Shown here in pieces: positions 1 through 10,459 of a stretch of 50,464 nt of DNA. How positions within the stretch are numbered: position 1 is the stretch's first letter; each line of letters opens with the position of its first letter. Made by a program: the position numbers and the translations under genes. This DNA comes from Nitrobacter sp. 62-23 (lineage in GTDB: Bacteria; Pseudomonadota; Alphaproteobacteria; Rhizobiales; Xanthobacteraceae), in NCBI RefSeq assembly GCF_001897285.1, contig NZ_MKSM01000006.1:1-50464 (forward strand), given 5' to 3'. The notes below the pieces were generated by a model. It did no database searches. It was not told the DNA's origin and saw only the letters and a program-made list of their open reading frames with translations.

Positions 1-9
1 AAGTCTGCC

Positions 10-63
10 CGATAGCGCTTTCGAGCGAAGTGGGTACCGGTTCGCGTCCAGAAAACGCGTCAA
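10..63. repeat. F-family palindromic repeat (copy 1)
   Basis: This is an imperfect palindrome with arms of the type GCGCTTTCGAGCG and AAAACGCG around a GGTACCGGTTCGCG centre. Related copies in either orientation lie near 20301-20350, 25247-25321, 26810-26888 and 29879-29931. It is noncoding and resembles the short dispersed palindromes common in this bacterial group. Apart from a candidate promoter near position 360, I see nothing else supportable between here and the first gene at 529. Confidence 0.6.
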
Positions 64-353
64 ATTAAAATCATAGAGCCCCGCTTCTGATTCCGCGTGA
101 TCGGGCGTCGGCGTCAGGGACGATTTTTGTAAGACGGAGCGCTGGCGCAAAAATACGCAAAATAAAAGACCAGCTTTCGCCGGTCCGATCTCGTCTCGAT
201 TCCAATGTCGTCTCAAGCCGTAGGGTGAGGCTGTCGTCCCCTGCGATGAGGCCCGATCCTGACAACTCCGGGGGGCTGGGGGCTGAGGATCCGGTGCCGA
301 AAGAATCGGGCCATCGCAGAGCTGTTTGTTTCTCAATCCAGCGGGGCGGTTGC

Positions 354-380
354 TTGACGGAAATTGGGCTGCATTATGAT
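354..380 (+). promoter_or_regulatory. Candidate sigma-70 promoter for the DUF2794 gene
   Basis: A -35-like TTGACG (354-359) and a -10-like TATGAT (375-380) are separated by 15 nt, or 16 nt if CTTGAC is taken as the -35. They lie about 150 bp upstream of the start at 529. The hexamers are good but the spacing is slightly short, so this is a sequence-only guess. Confidence 0.35.
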
Positions 381-528
381 TTTTGATCACGGATCTGGTG
401 ATGACTGGCCGTCGCTCCGGCGCGGCTTTGCGGGACGGTTCCAGTTCGGTCTGTCGGAGGCACCCGCAAGCCTCTTGCGGTGAGGCCCATCCGGGGCGAT
501 CATGTCGTTGACCTGACAGGAGGCGCCG

Positions 529-900
529 ATGAGTTCGCTATCGGACGAGGTTGATCCGGGTGAGGCCCGTGCGGCGGAACGCGGCTCTGCCGCACTTTCC
601 GTTCCCAGCCGCGTGACATTCAATCGTCTCGAACTCAACCGCATCCTCAATCTTTATGGACGCATGGTCGCAGCCGGCGAGTGGCGGGATTATGCGATCG
701 ATTTCCTCAAGGATCGGGCGGTGTTCTCGATCTTCCGCCGCGCCTCCGAGGTTCCGATCTACCGTATCGAGAAAGATCCGCGGCTGACGCGCAAGCAGGG
801 CGCCTATAGCGTGATTTCGGCCAGCGGACTGATCCTTCGGCGCGGTCACGAACTCGACCGCGTCCTGCTTGTTATCGACCGCAAGCTGGCGCTGGTCTGA
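529..900 (+). CDS. DUF2794 family protein
   Basis: A 123-residue cytoplasmic protein of unknown function. The core, from about residue 28 (VTFNRLELNRILNLYGRMV) to the C-terminus, matches the DUF2794 family as I know it from Bradyrhizobium and relatives, including AGEWRDYAIDFLKDRAVFS and YRIEKDPRL. The first 27 residues are acidic and low in conservation. The ATG is supported by an AGGAGG sequence 6 nt upstream. There is no signal peptide or membrane segment. It is a single gene, and the next gene in the same direction starts about 150 bp downstream. The family identity is recognised; no biochemical role can be read from the sequence. Confidence 0.85.
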   Translation: MSSLSDEVDPGEARAAERGSAALSVPSRVTFNRLELNRILNLYGRMVAAGEWRDYAIDFLKDRAVFSIFRRASEVPIYRIEKDPRLTRKQGAYSVISASGLILRRGHELDRVLLVIDRKLALV

Positions 901-1049
901 CGCGGCTCCGGCCGTGGACCAGTGGGTGCCGTGGCCATATCGCGGGCGGTTGTTGCAGAAAATCTGGAAAATGCGAACAGCGGGATCGCCCGCGCCGGGA
1001 TCGGCGGCGGGTTGAACGGCGGCTGCTTTCGGGAATCCATTGTGAGCAA

Positions 1050-1781
1050 ATGCGGGATAAACCGCGATCGGGGCGTGACAAAGCGGCGATATTTCCCGAG
1101 AATCACGTGATCCGAGGAAGGTGGACGAATTTGTTGGCAGTGGCTGGCGCGAGAAGAATTCTGGCCGGTTTTGCAATGGCTTACGGCGCAATGGTGCTGA
1201 TCTCAACCCGCGCCGATGCGGGATGGTGGTCGCGTGCCCCGGCTGATTTCGAGGAATGCGCTGCGAGCGCGCAAAAGAACGCGACCTCGCCCGAGGACAA
1301 GGACAAGCAGCTGACGGCGTGCGAGGCGCGGTTCGCCGGCCGGCGCAAGCCCGGCGGCGGCTATACCTATTTCGACTTCATGCAGAACAGGCATTTCGAC
1401 ATCGCGGGGCCGAACCCGACCGCGGAAGAGCAGAAACACATCGATGAGCAGTATGCCGCCTTTCTCAAGGACCAGCGGCGCAGCATCATCGCGGCGGCAT
1501 TTCTTCAGAAGCGCCAGCAGGTCGAGCAGGCCACGGTGGCGGCTTCGGCTGTTGCCAAGCCGGCAACCGACCCTAAGACGCCTTCCGGCGGCGTCAGGCC
1601 TGCGGCCGCGCCAAAACCGGCCGAGGCGCGCATAGCCGTGCTTCCGCGTCCGCGTCCGAAAATGCTTGGCTGCGAAAAGGAACTTTTCTCGGCATGCAGC
1701 TGGTCGCGCATGTCAACCGGCGTGCGCGACCTCAAAAGGGCCCTGTTCGGCTCGTCCTCCGGCAAGGATGAGCGCAGCTAG
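1050..1781 (+). CDS. Conserved secreted protein, unknown function
   Basis: Up to 243 residues. The likely export signal lies at residues 20-57: a basic stretch (RGRW, then RR), a hydrophobic run (LAGFAMAYGAMVLIS) and an ADAG cleavage-like site. The mature part has three or four cysteines, a YTYFDFMQNRHFDIAGPNPT segment, an Ala/Pro-rich linker at about residues 165-205, and a C-terminal block with LGCEKELFSACSW. A GTG at 1107 (residue 20) would place the signal at the very N-terminus and may be the true start; neither start has a strong Shine-Dalgarno sequence. I do not recognise a characterised family. It is probably periplasmic, and a disulfide between the late cysteines is plausible. Confidence 0.65.
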   Translation: MRDKPRSGRDKAAIFPENHVIRGRWTNLLAVAGARRILAGFAMAYGAMVLISTRADAGWWSRAPADFEECAASAQKNATSPEDKDKQLTACEARFAGRRKPGGGYTYFDFMQNRHFDIAGPNPTAEEQKHIDEQYAAFLKDQRRSIIAAAFLQKRQQVEQATVAASAVAKPATDPKTPSGGVRPAAAPKPAEARIAVLPRPRPKMLGCEKELFSACSWSRMSTGVRDLKRALFGSSSGKDERS

Positions 1782-1842
1782 AGCATGACCCTGCTCCGGG
1801 CCTGATGCGAGGCCGGAACCGGTTTTTGACAAGATCCTGCTC
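1781..1842. repeat. R-family palindrome (GAGCATG...CTGCTC), diverged copy
   Basis: GAGCATGACC at the left and GATCCTGCTC at the right flank a GGAACCGGTTTTTGAC centre. It is the same type as the better conserved copy at 9836-9884 and the one at 30880-30928. It begins immediately after the stop codon at 1781 and could also act as a transcript-end hairpin. Confidence 0.6.
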
Positions 1843-1958
1843 AATCAAAAAGACCCCCTGAGACGGGTTCAACGAAGTTGGATCAGCCTCGAATTGTGGT
1901 CGCGCCTGATGTAACCGCCAGGATCCGTCACGGCGCGGCTTGCCGGGTGATATGCGGC

Positions 1959-2192
1959 TTACCGATAAAATCCGCGCTCGCGAAAAGCAACGCGGGGGTT
2001 GATGCCGCAATAGGCATCGGTTCCAGATGCCGTGGCCATGCATTGCCGATAGGTCGAGAACTGGCAGTTTCCCGGATAACCCCACTGCTTGCCTTGCAGG
2101 CAGTATCTGTAGTCACGAGCTGATGCCGGCGAAGCAGCGGCGATCGTCAGGATGAAAGCGGTCAATAAAGCCACACCAAGCAAATTCTGCAT
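1959..2192 (-). CDS. DUF3551 small secreted protein
   Basis: A 77-residue exported protein. A signal peptide (MQNLLGVALLTAFILTIAAA, then SPASA) is followed by a compact cysteine-rich domain with YCLQGKQWGYPGNCQFSTY and CMATASGTDAYCGINP. This is the pattern of the DUF3551 family, which is abundant in Bradyrhizobiaceae. The four cysteines suggest two disulfides in the periplasm. I chose the ATG at 2192 because AAGGAG lies just upstream and the signal peptide starts there; the reading frame extends 16 codons further upstream but that extension has no ribosome-binding site. The gene stands alone and its function is unknown. Confidence 0.8.
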   Translation of the reverse strand: MQNLLGVALLTAFILTIAAASPASARDYRYCLQGKQWGYPGNCQFSTYRQCMATASGTDAYCGINPRVAFRERGFYR

Positions 2193-2336
2193 CTCGCGTC
2201 TCCTTTGCGAATGAACGAACCGGAAACGAGGATGTTCCATAGATCGACAGATGCCATGGCGTCGACTGACGCGGCGAACAACTCGGCGTGTCGCTGACTT
2301 GGCCGGGATCGGCTTGCCGGCAAGGTGAACGCGGGA

Positions 2337-3404
2337 CTACTCCGCGCTGCTGACCAGCTTGATCTTCGGGGCCGCCGCCTCGATCAGATCGTGATAGGCA
2401 TCAAGGTAATCCAGCGCCATGCGGCGGGATGTGAAGCGCGCCTCGAATTCGGCCCGGATGGTCCTGCGGTCGAGCGTCGCTAGGCGGTCGACGGCTGTGG
2501 CGGCGCTGATCTCGTCCTCGACGATGAAGCCGGTCCGCCCGTCCTCGACAATCTCGGCAACGGAGCCGTGGTTGTAGGCGATGACCGGCGTTCCGCACGC
2601 CATGGCCTCGATCATGACGAGGCCGAATGGTTCGGGCCAGTTGATCGGCAGCAGCAGGCCGACGGCGCCGCTGAGGAAATCGGACTTCTCGCGGTCGCTG
2701 ATCTCGCCGATATAGTCCACGAGCGGATGGTCCATCATCGGGCGGATGATTTCATCGAAATAGTCCTGATCGTCGCGGTCGATTTTCGCGGCGATCTTGA
2801 GCGGGATGCCGCAGCGAACGGCGATCTTGATCGCGCGGTCGACGCCTTTTTCCGGCGCGATGCGCCCGAGCACGGCAAGATAGCCCGGCGTGACCGGGCG
2901 CGGCGTCAGCAGATCTTTCGGAAGCCCGTGATGGATCGTGCGCAGCCAGCGGGCCTGCGGAACCGGACGGCGTTGCGCGTTGGAGATCGAAATCACCGGA
3001 ATTGATGAAAATGCGTTGAAGACCGGCTGGTGCTCCGGAAGGTCGAGGCGTCCGTGAAGCGTCGTAAGAAACGGCGTCGGCTGGCGCGAGAACAGCGAGA
3101 ACGGATAGTAGTCGAGATGGAAATGAAGGATGTCGAACTCTTCATCGTCGCATTTACGGCGGACCCGTTCCAGCATCACCGTATGCAGGGCGTTTGGATC
3201 CCGAACGGCACCGTCGAGCCGCAGGGCTTTCGGCCAGGTCGCATCGAGCCTAGCTGAGGTGCGAGAATCGCCGCTGGCGAAAAGCGTCACGTCGTGACCC
3301 AGGGCGACAAGCTCCTCGGTCAACCAGTAAACCACGCGTTCAGTGCCGCCATACAGTTTCGGCGGGACAGCCTCCGTCAACGGAGCAACCTGCGCAATGC
3401 GCAT
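2337..3404 (-). CDS. Glycosyltransferase family 4
   Basis: A 355-residue GT-B-fold sugar transferase. The N-terminal domain opens with MRIAQVAPLTEAVPPKLYGG, including the glycine-rich acceptor-side loop of GT4 enzymes. The C-terminal domain has LGRIAPEKGVDRAI and the nucleotide-sugar-binding EX7E motif (EPFGLVMIE), followed by ACGTPVIAYNHGSVAEIVEDG. There are no membrane segments, so it should act in the cytoplasm or at the inner membrane face. AGGAGA lies 8 nt before the ATG. A debranching-type glucosidase is encoded 2.3 kb away on the other strand; GT4 and amylo-1,6-glucosidase-like genes often sit together in rhizobia, which suggests a role in making or remodelling a glucan. Donor and acceptor cannot be read from the sequence. 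Confidence 0.88.
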   Translation of the reverse strand: MRIAQVAPLTEAVPPKLYGGTERVVYWLTEELVALGHDVTLFASGDSRTSARLDATWPKALRLDGAVRDPNALHTVMLERVRRKCDDEEFDILHFHLDYYPFSLFSRQPTPFLTTLHGRLDLPEHQPVFNAFSSIPVISISNAQRRPVPQARWLRTIHHGLPKDLLTPRPVTPGYLAVLGRIAPEKGVDRAIKIAVRCGIPLKIAAKIDRDDQDYFDEIIRPMMDHPLVDYIGEISDREKSDFLSGAVGLLLPINWPEPFGLVMIEAMACGTPVIAYNHGSVAEIVEDGRTGFIVEDEISAATAVDRLATLDRRTIRAEFEARFTSRRMALDYLDAYHDLIEAAAPKIKLVSSAE

Positions 3405-3558
3405 CTAATCGTCTCCTATCACATTCACGTTTTCATGAGATTGAAAGCCCTCGACAGCGCCAGCATCGCCATTTCGGGAACGCATTCGCGTCAGCGCAGT
3501 TCCCTACATTCTTTCCACATTGTCGTCTTGCTGATGCCATCACGGCCTTTCAGACAAG

Positions 3559-3726
3559 CAAGTGTTCCGATTCCGGAGTTCGCCTGCCCTTCACACAACC
3601 TCCGACGCAAACTTCGAAATCAAAGGGGCACGAGCAACTTTATGAATTCGGTGCGGGTTGGTTTCAGTTCGCTTTGACGGATTAGCCAAGACTGATGGAG
3701 CGAACTTCCGAACGAACCTCCACACT
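3559..3726 (+). repeat. Two-hairpin CTAG element, unit 2 (decayed copy)
   Basis: A degenerate copy of the composite repeat also seen at 38004-38169 and, split, at 29942-30274. Hairpin C runs from about 3559 to 3632 (TTCCGATTCCGGAGTTCGCC at left; a partly mutated right arm ending AATCAAAGGGGCACGAG). The linker CAACTTTATGA follows, then hairpin D to the CTAG at 3723-3726 (GTTCGCTTTGACGG at left, GAGCGAACTTCCGAACGAAC at right). Several stem pairs are broken, so this looks like an old insertion. It occupies the 450-bp gap between the divergent glycosyltransferase and exporter genes. Confidence 0.8.
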
Positions 3727-3855
3727 AGGCGGTCAATGCAACGAAGTTTCTGCGCATTGACGGCTTTTCTGAGGGTCTTGTGGGGCGGCTGGATCCAAGG
3801 CGACGTCGCCATCCGGTCAACTTCAATCAACTTCAAAGCGGCACGGTGGGAACGC

Positions 3856-5619
<1,764 letters not shown>

Positions 5620-5681
5620 AACGCCGGGTTGGGGGCGGGTGTCGGCGGGGGCCGCGCGGCGATAAATCCGGGGGAGTCAGA

Positions 5682-7910
5682 ATGACGGCAATCAAAGCCA
5701 CGGCTGCTCAAATCAAGACGGCTGCTCAAATCAAGCTCCTGCCGTCGCCAGACGGTCTGGTGGAGGAGTCGCCGTTCTATATTCCGATGACGGGCCCCTC
5801 GGCCCGTCCGCGCCGCACGTTGAAGCACGACGACACCTTTGTGGTGCTCGACAGTCACGGTGATATCGGAGCCTCCGCGGGAGGACCCGACGGTCTGTTC
5901 AATACTGATACGCGCTATCTTGCCAGGCTCGAGATGGTTCTCAACGACATGCAGCCGCTTCTGCTCGGCTCCAATCTGCGCAACGATAATTCCGGTCTGA
6001 CGGTCGATCTGACCAACCCGGATATCTACGACGGTAACCGGATCGTATTCCGCAAGGATACGATCCATATCGTGCGCACGGTTTTTCTCTGGCGCGGCAC
6101 CGCGTATCAGCGGATCGGCATCCAGAACCACGGCGAGGAGACCGCGAGCTTCGATCTCTCCCTGCTGTTCGATAACGATTTCGCGGATCTATTCGAAGTG
6201 CGCGGCGAGCGTCGGGCCCGCCGCGGCGTCGGCACCGGCGAACTGTCCGATCTATCGACCGTCGTCCTGTCCTATGTCGGTCTCGACGACGTCGTTCGCA
6301 CCTCGCGCCTGCATTTCGAGCCACGCCCGACGCGCCTGTCCGTCAACAGCGCGATCTATCATCTCGACCTGCCGGCGCAGCAGACTGCTGCGATATTTCT
6401 CACCGTGTCCTGCAACAAGCCGGCGACGGAGACGCCCGCTCCGTTTTATCGGAGCTTGCTGGCGCATCGCCGCGAAATGCGACGTGCCTGGTCCGGCGCG
6501 ACGAATATCGAGACCTCGAACAACATCTTCAACGAGGTCGTATGCCAGTCGATGGCCGATCTGAATATCCTGATGACGCAGACGCCGCACGGTCGCTATC
6601 CCTATGCCGGAATTCCCTGGTACTCGACGACGTTCGGGCGTGATGGACTGATAACGGCGTTGCAGATGTTGTGGATCGATCCCGGCATCGCACGCGGCGT
6701 TCTCAACAGGCTCGCGGCGTTTCAGGCCCAGGTGGTCGATCCCAGCGCCGATGCGGAGCCGGGAAAGATTCTTCACGAGATGCGCGGCGGAGAAATGGCC
6801 GCGTTGCACGAGGTGCCGTTCGAGCGATACTACGGCAGCGTCGATTCGACGCCGCTGTTCGTGCTGCTTGCGGGACTCTACGTCGAGCGCACGGGCGATG
6901 AGTCGATCCTTGAAGGACTATGGCCGGCGATCGAGGCGGCCCTGGGCTGGATCGACGGGCCTGGCGATCCCGACGGCGATGGTTTCGTCGAGTACCGCCG
7001 CGCGTCCGAACAGGGCCTTGCCAATCAGGGCTGGAAGGATTCGTTCGACGCGATATTCCATGCCGACGGCACGCTTGCGGAGGGCAATATCGCGCTGGCC
7101 GAGGTGCAGGGTTATGTCTTTGCCGCCAAGCGGTCGGCGGCGCGGTGCGCAAGCGCGCTCGGTCTGACCGATCGCGCCCGTGAACTGGAACGCGCCGCGG
7201 AACGTCTGGCGTCCCGGTTCGAGGAGGCGTTCTGGCTGCCGGATCTGCGCACCTACGCGCTGGCGCTCGACGGAAAGAAGCAGCCTTGCAAGGTACGGAC
7301 GTCGAATGCCGGACAGTTGCTGTTCACCGGCATGGTCCGGGAAGAGCGGGCGCGCATGGTCGCCGCCGACCTGATGCGGTCGCAGCTCTTCACCGGCTGG
7401 GGGATTCGCACTGTCGCCGCCGGGGAGGCGCGTTACAACCCGATGTCCTATCACAACGGCTCGATCTGGCCGCACGACAATGCGCTGATCGCGCTCGGAC
7501 TCGCGCGATACGGCCTCAAGCATTCGGTCGAACAGGTCTTCAAGGGATTGTTCGACGCGGCCACCTACATGGATCTGCGGCGGTTGCCGGAACTGTTCTG
7601 CGGCTTCCGGCGCGAGCCACGGCGCGGGCCGACGCTCTATCCGGTCGCCTGTTCGCCGCAGGCATGGGCGAGCGCCACCCCTTTCACGCTGCTGGAAGCG
7701 GCGCTGGGTCTGGAGTTTGATGCCGCACGGAACGAGATCAGGCTGCGCAACCCGCGGCTTCCGGCATTCCTGAACGAGATCATCCTGCGTGGGCTGCATC
7801 TTGGCGAATCCAGTGTCGATCTGCGCCTGCGCCGTCATGATGAAGATGTGTCGCTCGAGGTGTTGCGCACGCGTGGCCACATTCAGGTGTCGATCGTTCT
7901 GACGCGCTAA
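5682..7910 (+). CDS. Amylo-alpha-1,6-glucosidase-like debranching enzyme
   Basis: A 742-residue protein with the two-domain layout of bacterial glycogen-debranching-type glucosidases. The N-terminal beta domain (about 50-250) has LDSHGDIGASAGGPDGLFN and DTRYLARLEMVL. The C-terminal (alpha/alpha)6 barrel (about 270-720) has GIPWYSTTFGRDGLITALQM, NQGWKDSFDAIFHADG and YNPMSYHNGSIWPHDNALIA, the usual catalytic-face motifs. It would hydrolyse 1,6-linked branch glucoses in glycogen or a related glucan in the cytoplasm; no signal peptide is visible. Near the N-terminus a short repeat (AAQIKTAAQIK) is odd and probably unstructured. GGGGGAG precedes the ATG. With the GT4 gene at 2337 it suggests a small glucan-metabolism locus. 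Confidence 0.88.
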   Translation: MTAIKATAAQIKTAAQIKLLPSPDGLVEESPFYIPMTGPSARPRRTLKHDDTFVVLDSHGDIGASAGGPDGLFNTDTRYLARLEMVLNDMQPLLLGSNLRNDNSGLTVDLTNPDIYDGNRIVFRKDTIHIVRTVFLWRGTAYQRIGIQNHGEETASFDLSLLFDNDFADLFEVRGERRARRGVGTGELSDLSTVVLSYVGLDDVVRTSRLHFEPRPTRLSVNSAIYHLDLPAQQTAAIFLTVSCNKPATETPAPFYRSLLAHRREMRRAWSGATNIETSNNIFNEVVCQSMADLNILMTQTPHGRYPYAGIPWYSTTFGRDGLITALQMLWIDPGIARGVLNRLAAFQAQVVDPSADAEPGKILHEMRGGEMAALHEVPFERYYGSVDSTPLFVLLAGLYVERTGDESILEGLWPAIEAALGWIDGPGDPDGDGFVEYRRASEQGLANQGWKDSFDAIFHADGTLAEGNIALAEVQGYVFAAKRSAARCASALGLTDRARELERAAERLASRFEEAFWLPDLRTYALALDGKKQPCKVRTSNAGQLLFTGMVREERARMVAADLMRSQLFTGWGIRTVAAGEARYNPMSYHNGSIWPHDNALIALGLARYGLKHSVEQVFKGLFDAATYMDLRRLPELFCGFRREPRRGPTLYPVACSPQAWASATPFTLLEAALGLEFDAARNEIRLRNPRLPAFLNEIILRGLHLGESSVDLRLRRHDEDVSLEVLRTRGHIQVSIVLTR

Positions 7911-7953
7911 ACCGCTTTCGCGCGCCGCGATTTCAATTGGGCAGCGAGGACTC

Positions 7954-8481
7954 ATGTCTCGAACAGGTTCGACGAAAGCCGTTCTTTCGATCGCCGTCCT
8001 GGTGCTCGCCGCCATGCACGCGATGGCCGACGACGCGGTTCAGCCGCAGGCCGGTCCCGCCCCCGCAAGTCCGCCGGTAGCAGCAAGTCCGCCGGCGGCC
8101 GCAAAGCCTTCGGACAAGGCGACCGCTCCGCCGCCATCGATCACCGTGATCGGTCCGGCCGATGCCCATAGCGTGTTGGGACGCGAGGTGCGAAGCACGA
8201 GCGGTCAGGACATGGGGCGGATCGTCGATGTGATCGTGGACCGGGCAGGCGCGGTTCGCGCCGCCGTGATCGATTTCGGCGGCTTCCTTGGGGTCGGCAG
8301 CCGGAAGATCGTGGTCGACTGGAATGCGCTTCGCTTCGGCAAGGTGAAGGGCGCGAGTGACAGCATCAGCCTCGAACTGACGCAGGACCAGGTGAAGGCG
8401 GCGCCGGAATACAAGGAAGGCGCGCCTGTCGTGGTGCTGGGCGCGTCGGGAACTCTTCAGCCCCTCAACCTGGGTCCTTGA
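7954..8481 (+). CDS. Exported PRC-barrel domain protein
   Basis: A 175-residue protein. A signal peptide (about 1-28, with AVLSIAVLVLAAMHAMA before DDA) is followed by an Ala/Pro-rich spacer to about residue 62 and a PRC-barrel domain (about 70-150) with VLGREVRSTSGQDMGRIVDV and AVIDFGGFLGVGSRKIVVDW. PRC barrels are small beta folds known from the ribosome maturation factor RimM and photosynthetic reaction-centre H subunits; the secreted version is common in alphaproteobacteria and has no assigned role. AGGA lies just upstream of the ATG. The gene lies 43 bp after the debranching enzyme on the same strand and may share its transcript. Confidence 0.8.
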   Translation: MSRTGSTKAVLSIAVLVLAAMHAMADDAVQPQAGPAPASPPVAASPPAAAKPSDKATAPPPSITVIGPADAHSVLGREVRSTSGQDMGRIVDVIVDRAGAVRAAVIDFGGFLGVGSRKIVVDWNALRFGKVKGASDSISLELTQDQVKAAPEYKEGAPVVVLGASGTLQPLNLGP

Positions 8482-8541
8482 TCAGGGAGGTATGCAATCT
8501 GTTTTGCGCGACGGGCCCAACGATCGTCCGATCCGGATAGC

Positions 8542-9813
8542 GTGCGCCAGCGGCGGGCGAGCGTAGGAGATGTGGATCCGCCGCCCCCGGCCGGCGGGCA
8601 GGACCCTCATCCGTCGGCACAAAGCCAGCGTGGTCTCGACTGGTTCATTTTCTTTCTTGCCGACGTGCAAACCGGATTCGGTCCCTTCGTCGCGGTCTAT
8701 CTCACCACGCAGAAGTGGACGCAGTCCGAGATAGGGCTGATTCTGTCGATCGGCGGGATTGTCGGCCTGATCGGTCAGATGCCGGGCGGCGCGATTATCG
8801 ATGCCGCCCGTTCGGAGCGTCTGGTTGCGGGGCTCGCCGTCGCCACGATCGGCGTCAGCGCTCTCGCCTATGCGGCCTGGCCGATCTTTCCGGTCATTGC
8901 GCTGGCGGCGATCCTGCATGCCGCGGCGAGTTGCGTGCTCGGCCCTGTGATTGCCGCCATCAGCCTCGGCCTTGTGGGGCCGCGAGCGATCGGCGAGAGG
9001 CTCGGACGCAATGCGCGCTTCGCCTCGCTCGGCAACGGCGTGGCGGCGGGCGTGATGGGCGTCGTCGGCTATCTGGTGTCGAGCCGGGCGGTGTTCGTGG
9101 TGAGCTTTGCCTTTGCGGGCGCGACGCTGCTTGCGCTGGCGCGGATCCGCGACCGGGAAATCGATCCGGAACAGGCCCATGGAGCCATTGCGCGCGTCGA
9201 GCCGGATCCCGACGCGACCAGCGTCGTCCATCTTCTGCATCAGAGGCCGCTGGTCATTTTCGCCTGTACGGTTTTCCTGCTCCAGTTCGCCAATGCGGCG
9301 ATGCTGCCGTTGATGGCGGGCATCGTGACCGAACGTTCAAGCGAGGGCGCGCCGGCGCTGATCGCGCTCTGCATCATCGTCCCGCAGGCGATCGTCGCCT
9401 TGATCTCGCCATCCGTCGGCCGCAAGGCGCAAGCCTGGGGGCGCCGCCCGCTGCTCATGATCGCCTTCGTCGCGCTGGCTGTTCGGGGGCTTTTGTTTGC
9501 GACGGTCCACGATCCGTCGCTGCTGGTTGTGGTGCAGGTGCTGGACGGCGTCACGGCCGCGGTCTTCGGCGTCATGATCCCGCTCATTGTCGCAGACGTC
9601 GCCTTCGGCTCCGGTCATTTCAACCTCGCGCAGGGCGTTATTGGCACCGCCACCGGAATAGGCGCGTCACTCAGCACGGTAGTTGCCGGTACCATGAGCG
9701 ATCACTTCGGGCATGGCGTCGCGTTCACGGGATTGGCCGCCGCCGCATTATCGGGCCTGCTGGTGGTCTGGACCCTCATGCCTGAAACCCGCCCTGCGGG
9801 ACTGCCGCGGTGA
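8542..9813 (+). CDS. Major facilitator superfamily transporter
   Basis: A 423-residue protein with about twelve hydrophobic segments, the first beginning near residue 33 (LDWFIFFLADVQTGFGPFVAV). Loop 2-3 carries a degenerate MFS motif (GQMPGGAIIDAARSERLVAGL), and a matching loop follows the midpoint (SPSVGRKAQAWGRRPLL). It is therefore an inner-membrane secondary transporter; drug-efflux-type members are closest in general look, but the substrate is not readable. The start is uncertain: the GTG at 8542 gives the full open frame, and a GTG near 8571 behind AGGAG is possible though the spacing is very short. The gene lies about 60 bp downstream of the PRC-barrel gene. Confidence 0.82.
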   Translation: MRQRRASVGDVDPPPPAGGQDPHPSAQSQRGLDWFIFFLADVQTGFGPFVAVYLTTQKWTQSEIGLILSIGGIVGLIGQMPGGAIIDAARSERLVAGLAVATIGVSALAYAAWPIFPVIALAAILHAAASCVLGPVIAAISLGLVGPRAIGERLGRNARFASLGNGVAAGVMGVVGYLVSSRAVFVVSFAFAGATLLALARIRDREIDPEQAHGAIARVEPDPDATSVVHLLHQRPLVIFACTVFLLQFANAAMLPLMAGIVTERSSEGAPALIALCIIVPQAIVALISPSVGRKAQAWGRRPLLMIAFVALAVRGLLFATVHDPSLLVVVQVLDGVTAAVFGVMIPLIVADVAFGSGHFNLAQGVIGTATGIGASLSTVVAGTMSDHFGHGVAFTGLAAAALSGLLVVWTLMPETRPAGLPR

Positions 9814-9835
9814 GGGTCGTAAGCCCGCACGTTTC

Positions 9836-9884
9836 GAGCATGATCCCGAAAAGTGAAAACCGGTTTTTGGAAAAGATCATGCTC
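9836..9884. repeat. R-family palindrome, best-conserved copy
   Basis: GAGCATGATC and GATCATGCTC are perfect 10-bp inverted arms around CCGAAAAGTGAAAACCGGTTTTTGGAAAA-type sequence. Copies also lie at 1781-1842 and 30880-30928. This is a familiar dispersed repeat of Bradyrhizobiaceae genomes. It sits between two convergent genes (MFS transporter and the 52-residue protein), where it could act as a two-way terminator. Confidence 0.75.
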
Positions 9885-9947
9885 AAACAAAAAGATAAGC
9901 GGACGAGTCTGGCGCCCGCTTCCGATCCATCAAAAACGAAAAGGCAC

Positions 9948-10106
9948 CTAACGGTGCCAGGGTTCCGAACTGCTTTTCTCGAATTCCTTGATCTGCAATT
10001 CGTATTCTTCGGCGAGCTTGAGCAGGCGCTTTTCGGTGAACGAATCGGTGCCTTTTGCAAGACGGCGGCAGCGTTCTGCCTGTTGTCTCAGGAAATCGAT
10101 ATCCAT
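9948..10106 (-). CDS. Small conserved protein, 52 residues
   Basis: A short reading frame on the minus strand encodes a 52-residue soluble, highly charged helical protein: MDIDFLRQQAERCRRLAKG, then DSFTEKRLLKLAEEYELQIK and a short Ser/Trp tail. The spacing FLRxQAxRCRxLA...RLLxLAxEYE matches a family of very small proteins that I recognise as scattered through Bradyrhizobiaceae genomes, usually unannotated or called hypothetical. Amphipathic heptads suggest a coiled coil or helical hairpin. There is no strong Shine-Dalgarno sequence close to the ATG. The function is unknown. Because the frame is under 60 codons it is easily missed. Confidence 0.7.
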   Translation of the reverse strand: MDIDFLRQQAERCRRLAKGTDSFTEKRLLKLAEEYELQIKEFEKSSSEPWHR

Positions 10107-10459
10107 GATGCCATCGGGTTTTTGAAGTCCTGAATGTCAGCCCGCCTTCAATGCTCGTCAGCAAAGCGCCGTCGAGGATCTAAACCGAAAAGGAAGCCAC
10201 GATCCCCGGATCAATGCGAATGCTGGGTAACCTGCGCAGCGGTTTTGCGTTCCCGGTTATGCACAGGAGTTACGGTGGCTCAGGGAAAGGCGGCGCGTCC
10301 AAACGCTGCAGATGTCGTGTAATATCGGGGAGACTCGAAGGGTCTGCGCTGCCGCTCCTTGCGGGCGGCGGCGGGGTTCTGCGCGGTCGTCGTCCTTTCG
10401 GCGCGCAGCGCGTTTGCCGGCAAGGGTTGGTTCGCACGGGATTGGTTCAGCGAGGAGTC
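10107..10459. other. Gap with no supportable gene
   Basis: About 350 bp between the 52-residue gene and the glutamate-synthase-like gene. The plus-strand frame of the latter is open back to 10214, but codons before 10460 lack a ribosome-binding site and read as low-complexity Arg/Gly. I see no RNA gene or repeat here; it may hold a promoter, but no clear hexamer pair is visible. Confidence 0.5.
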
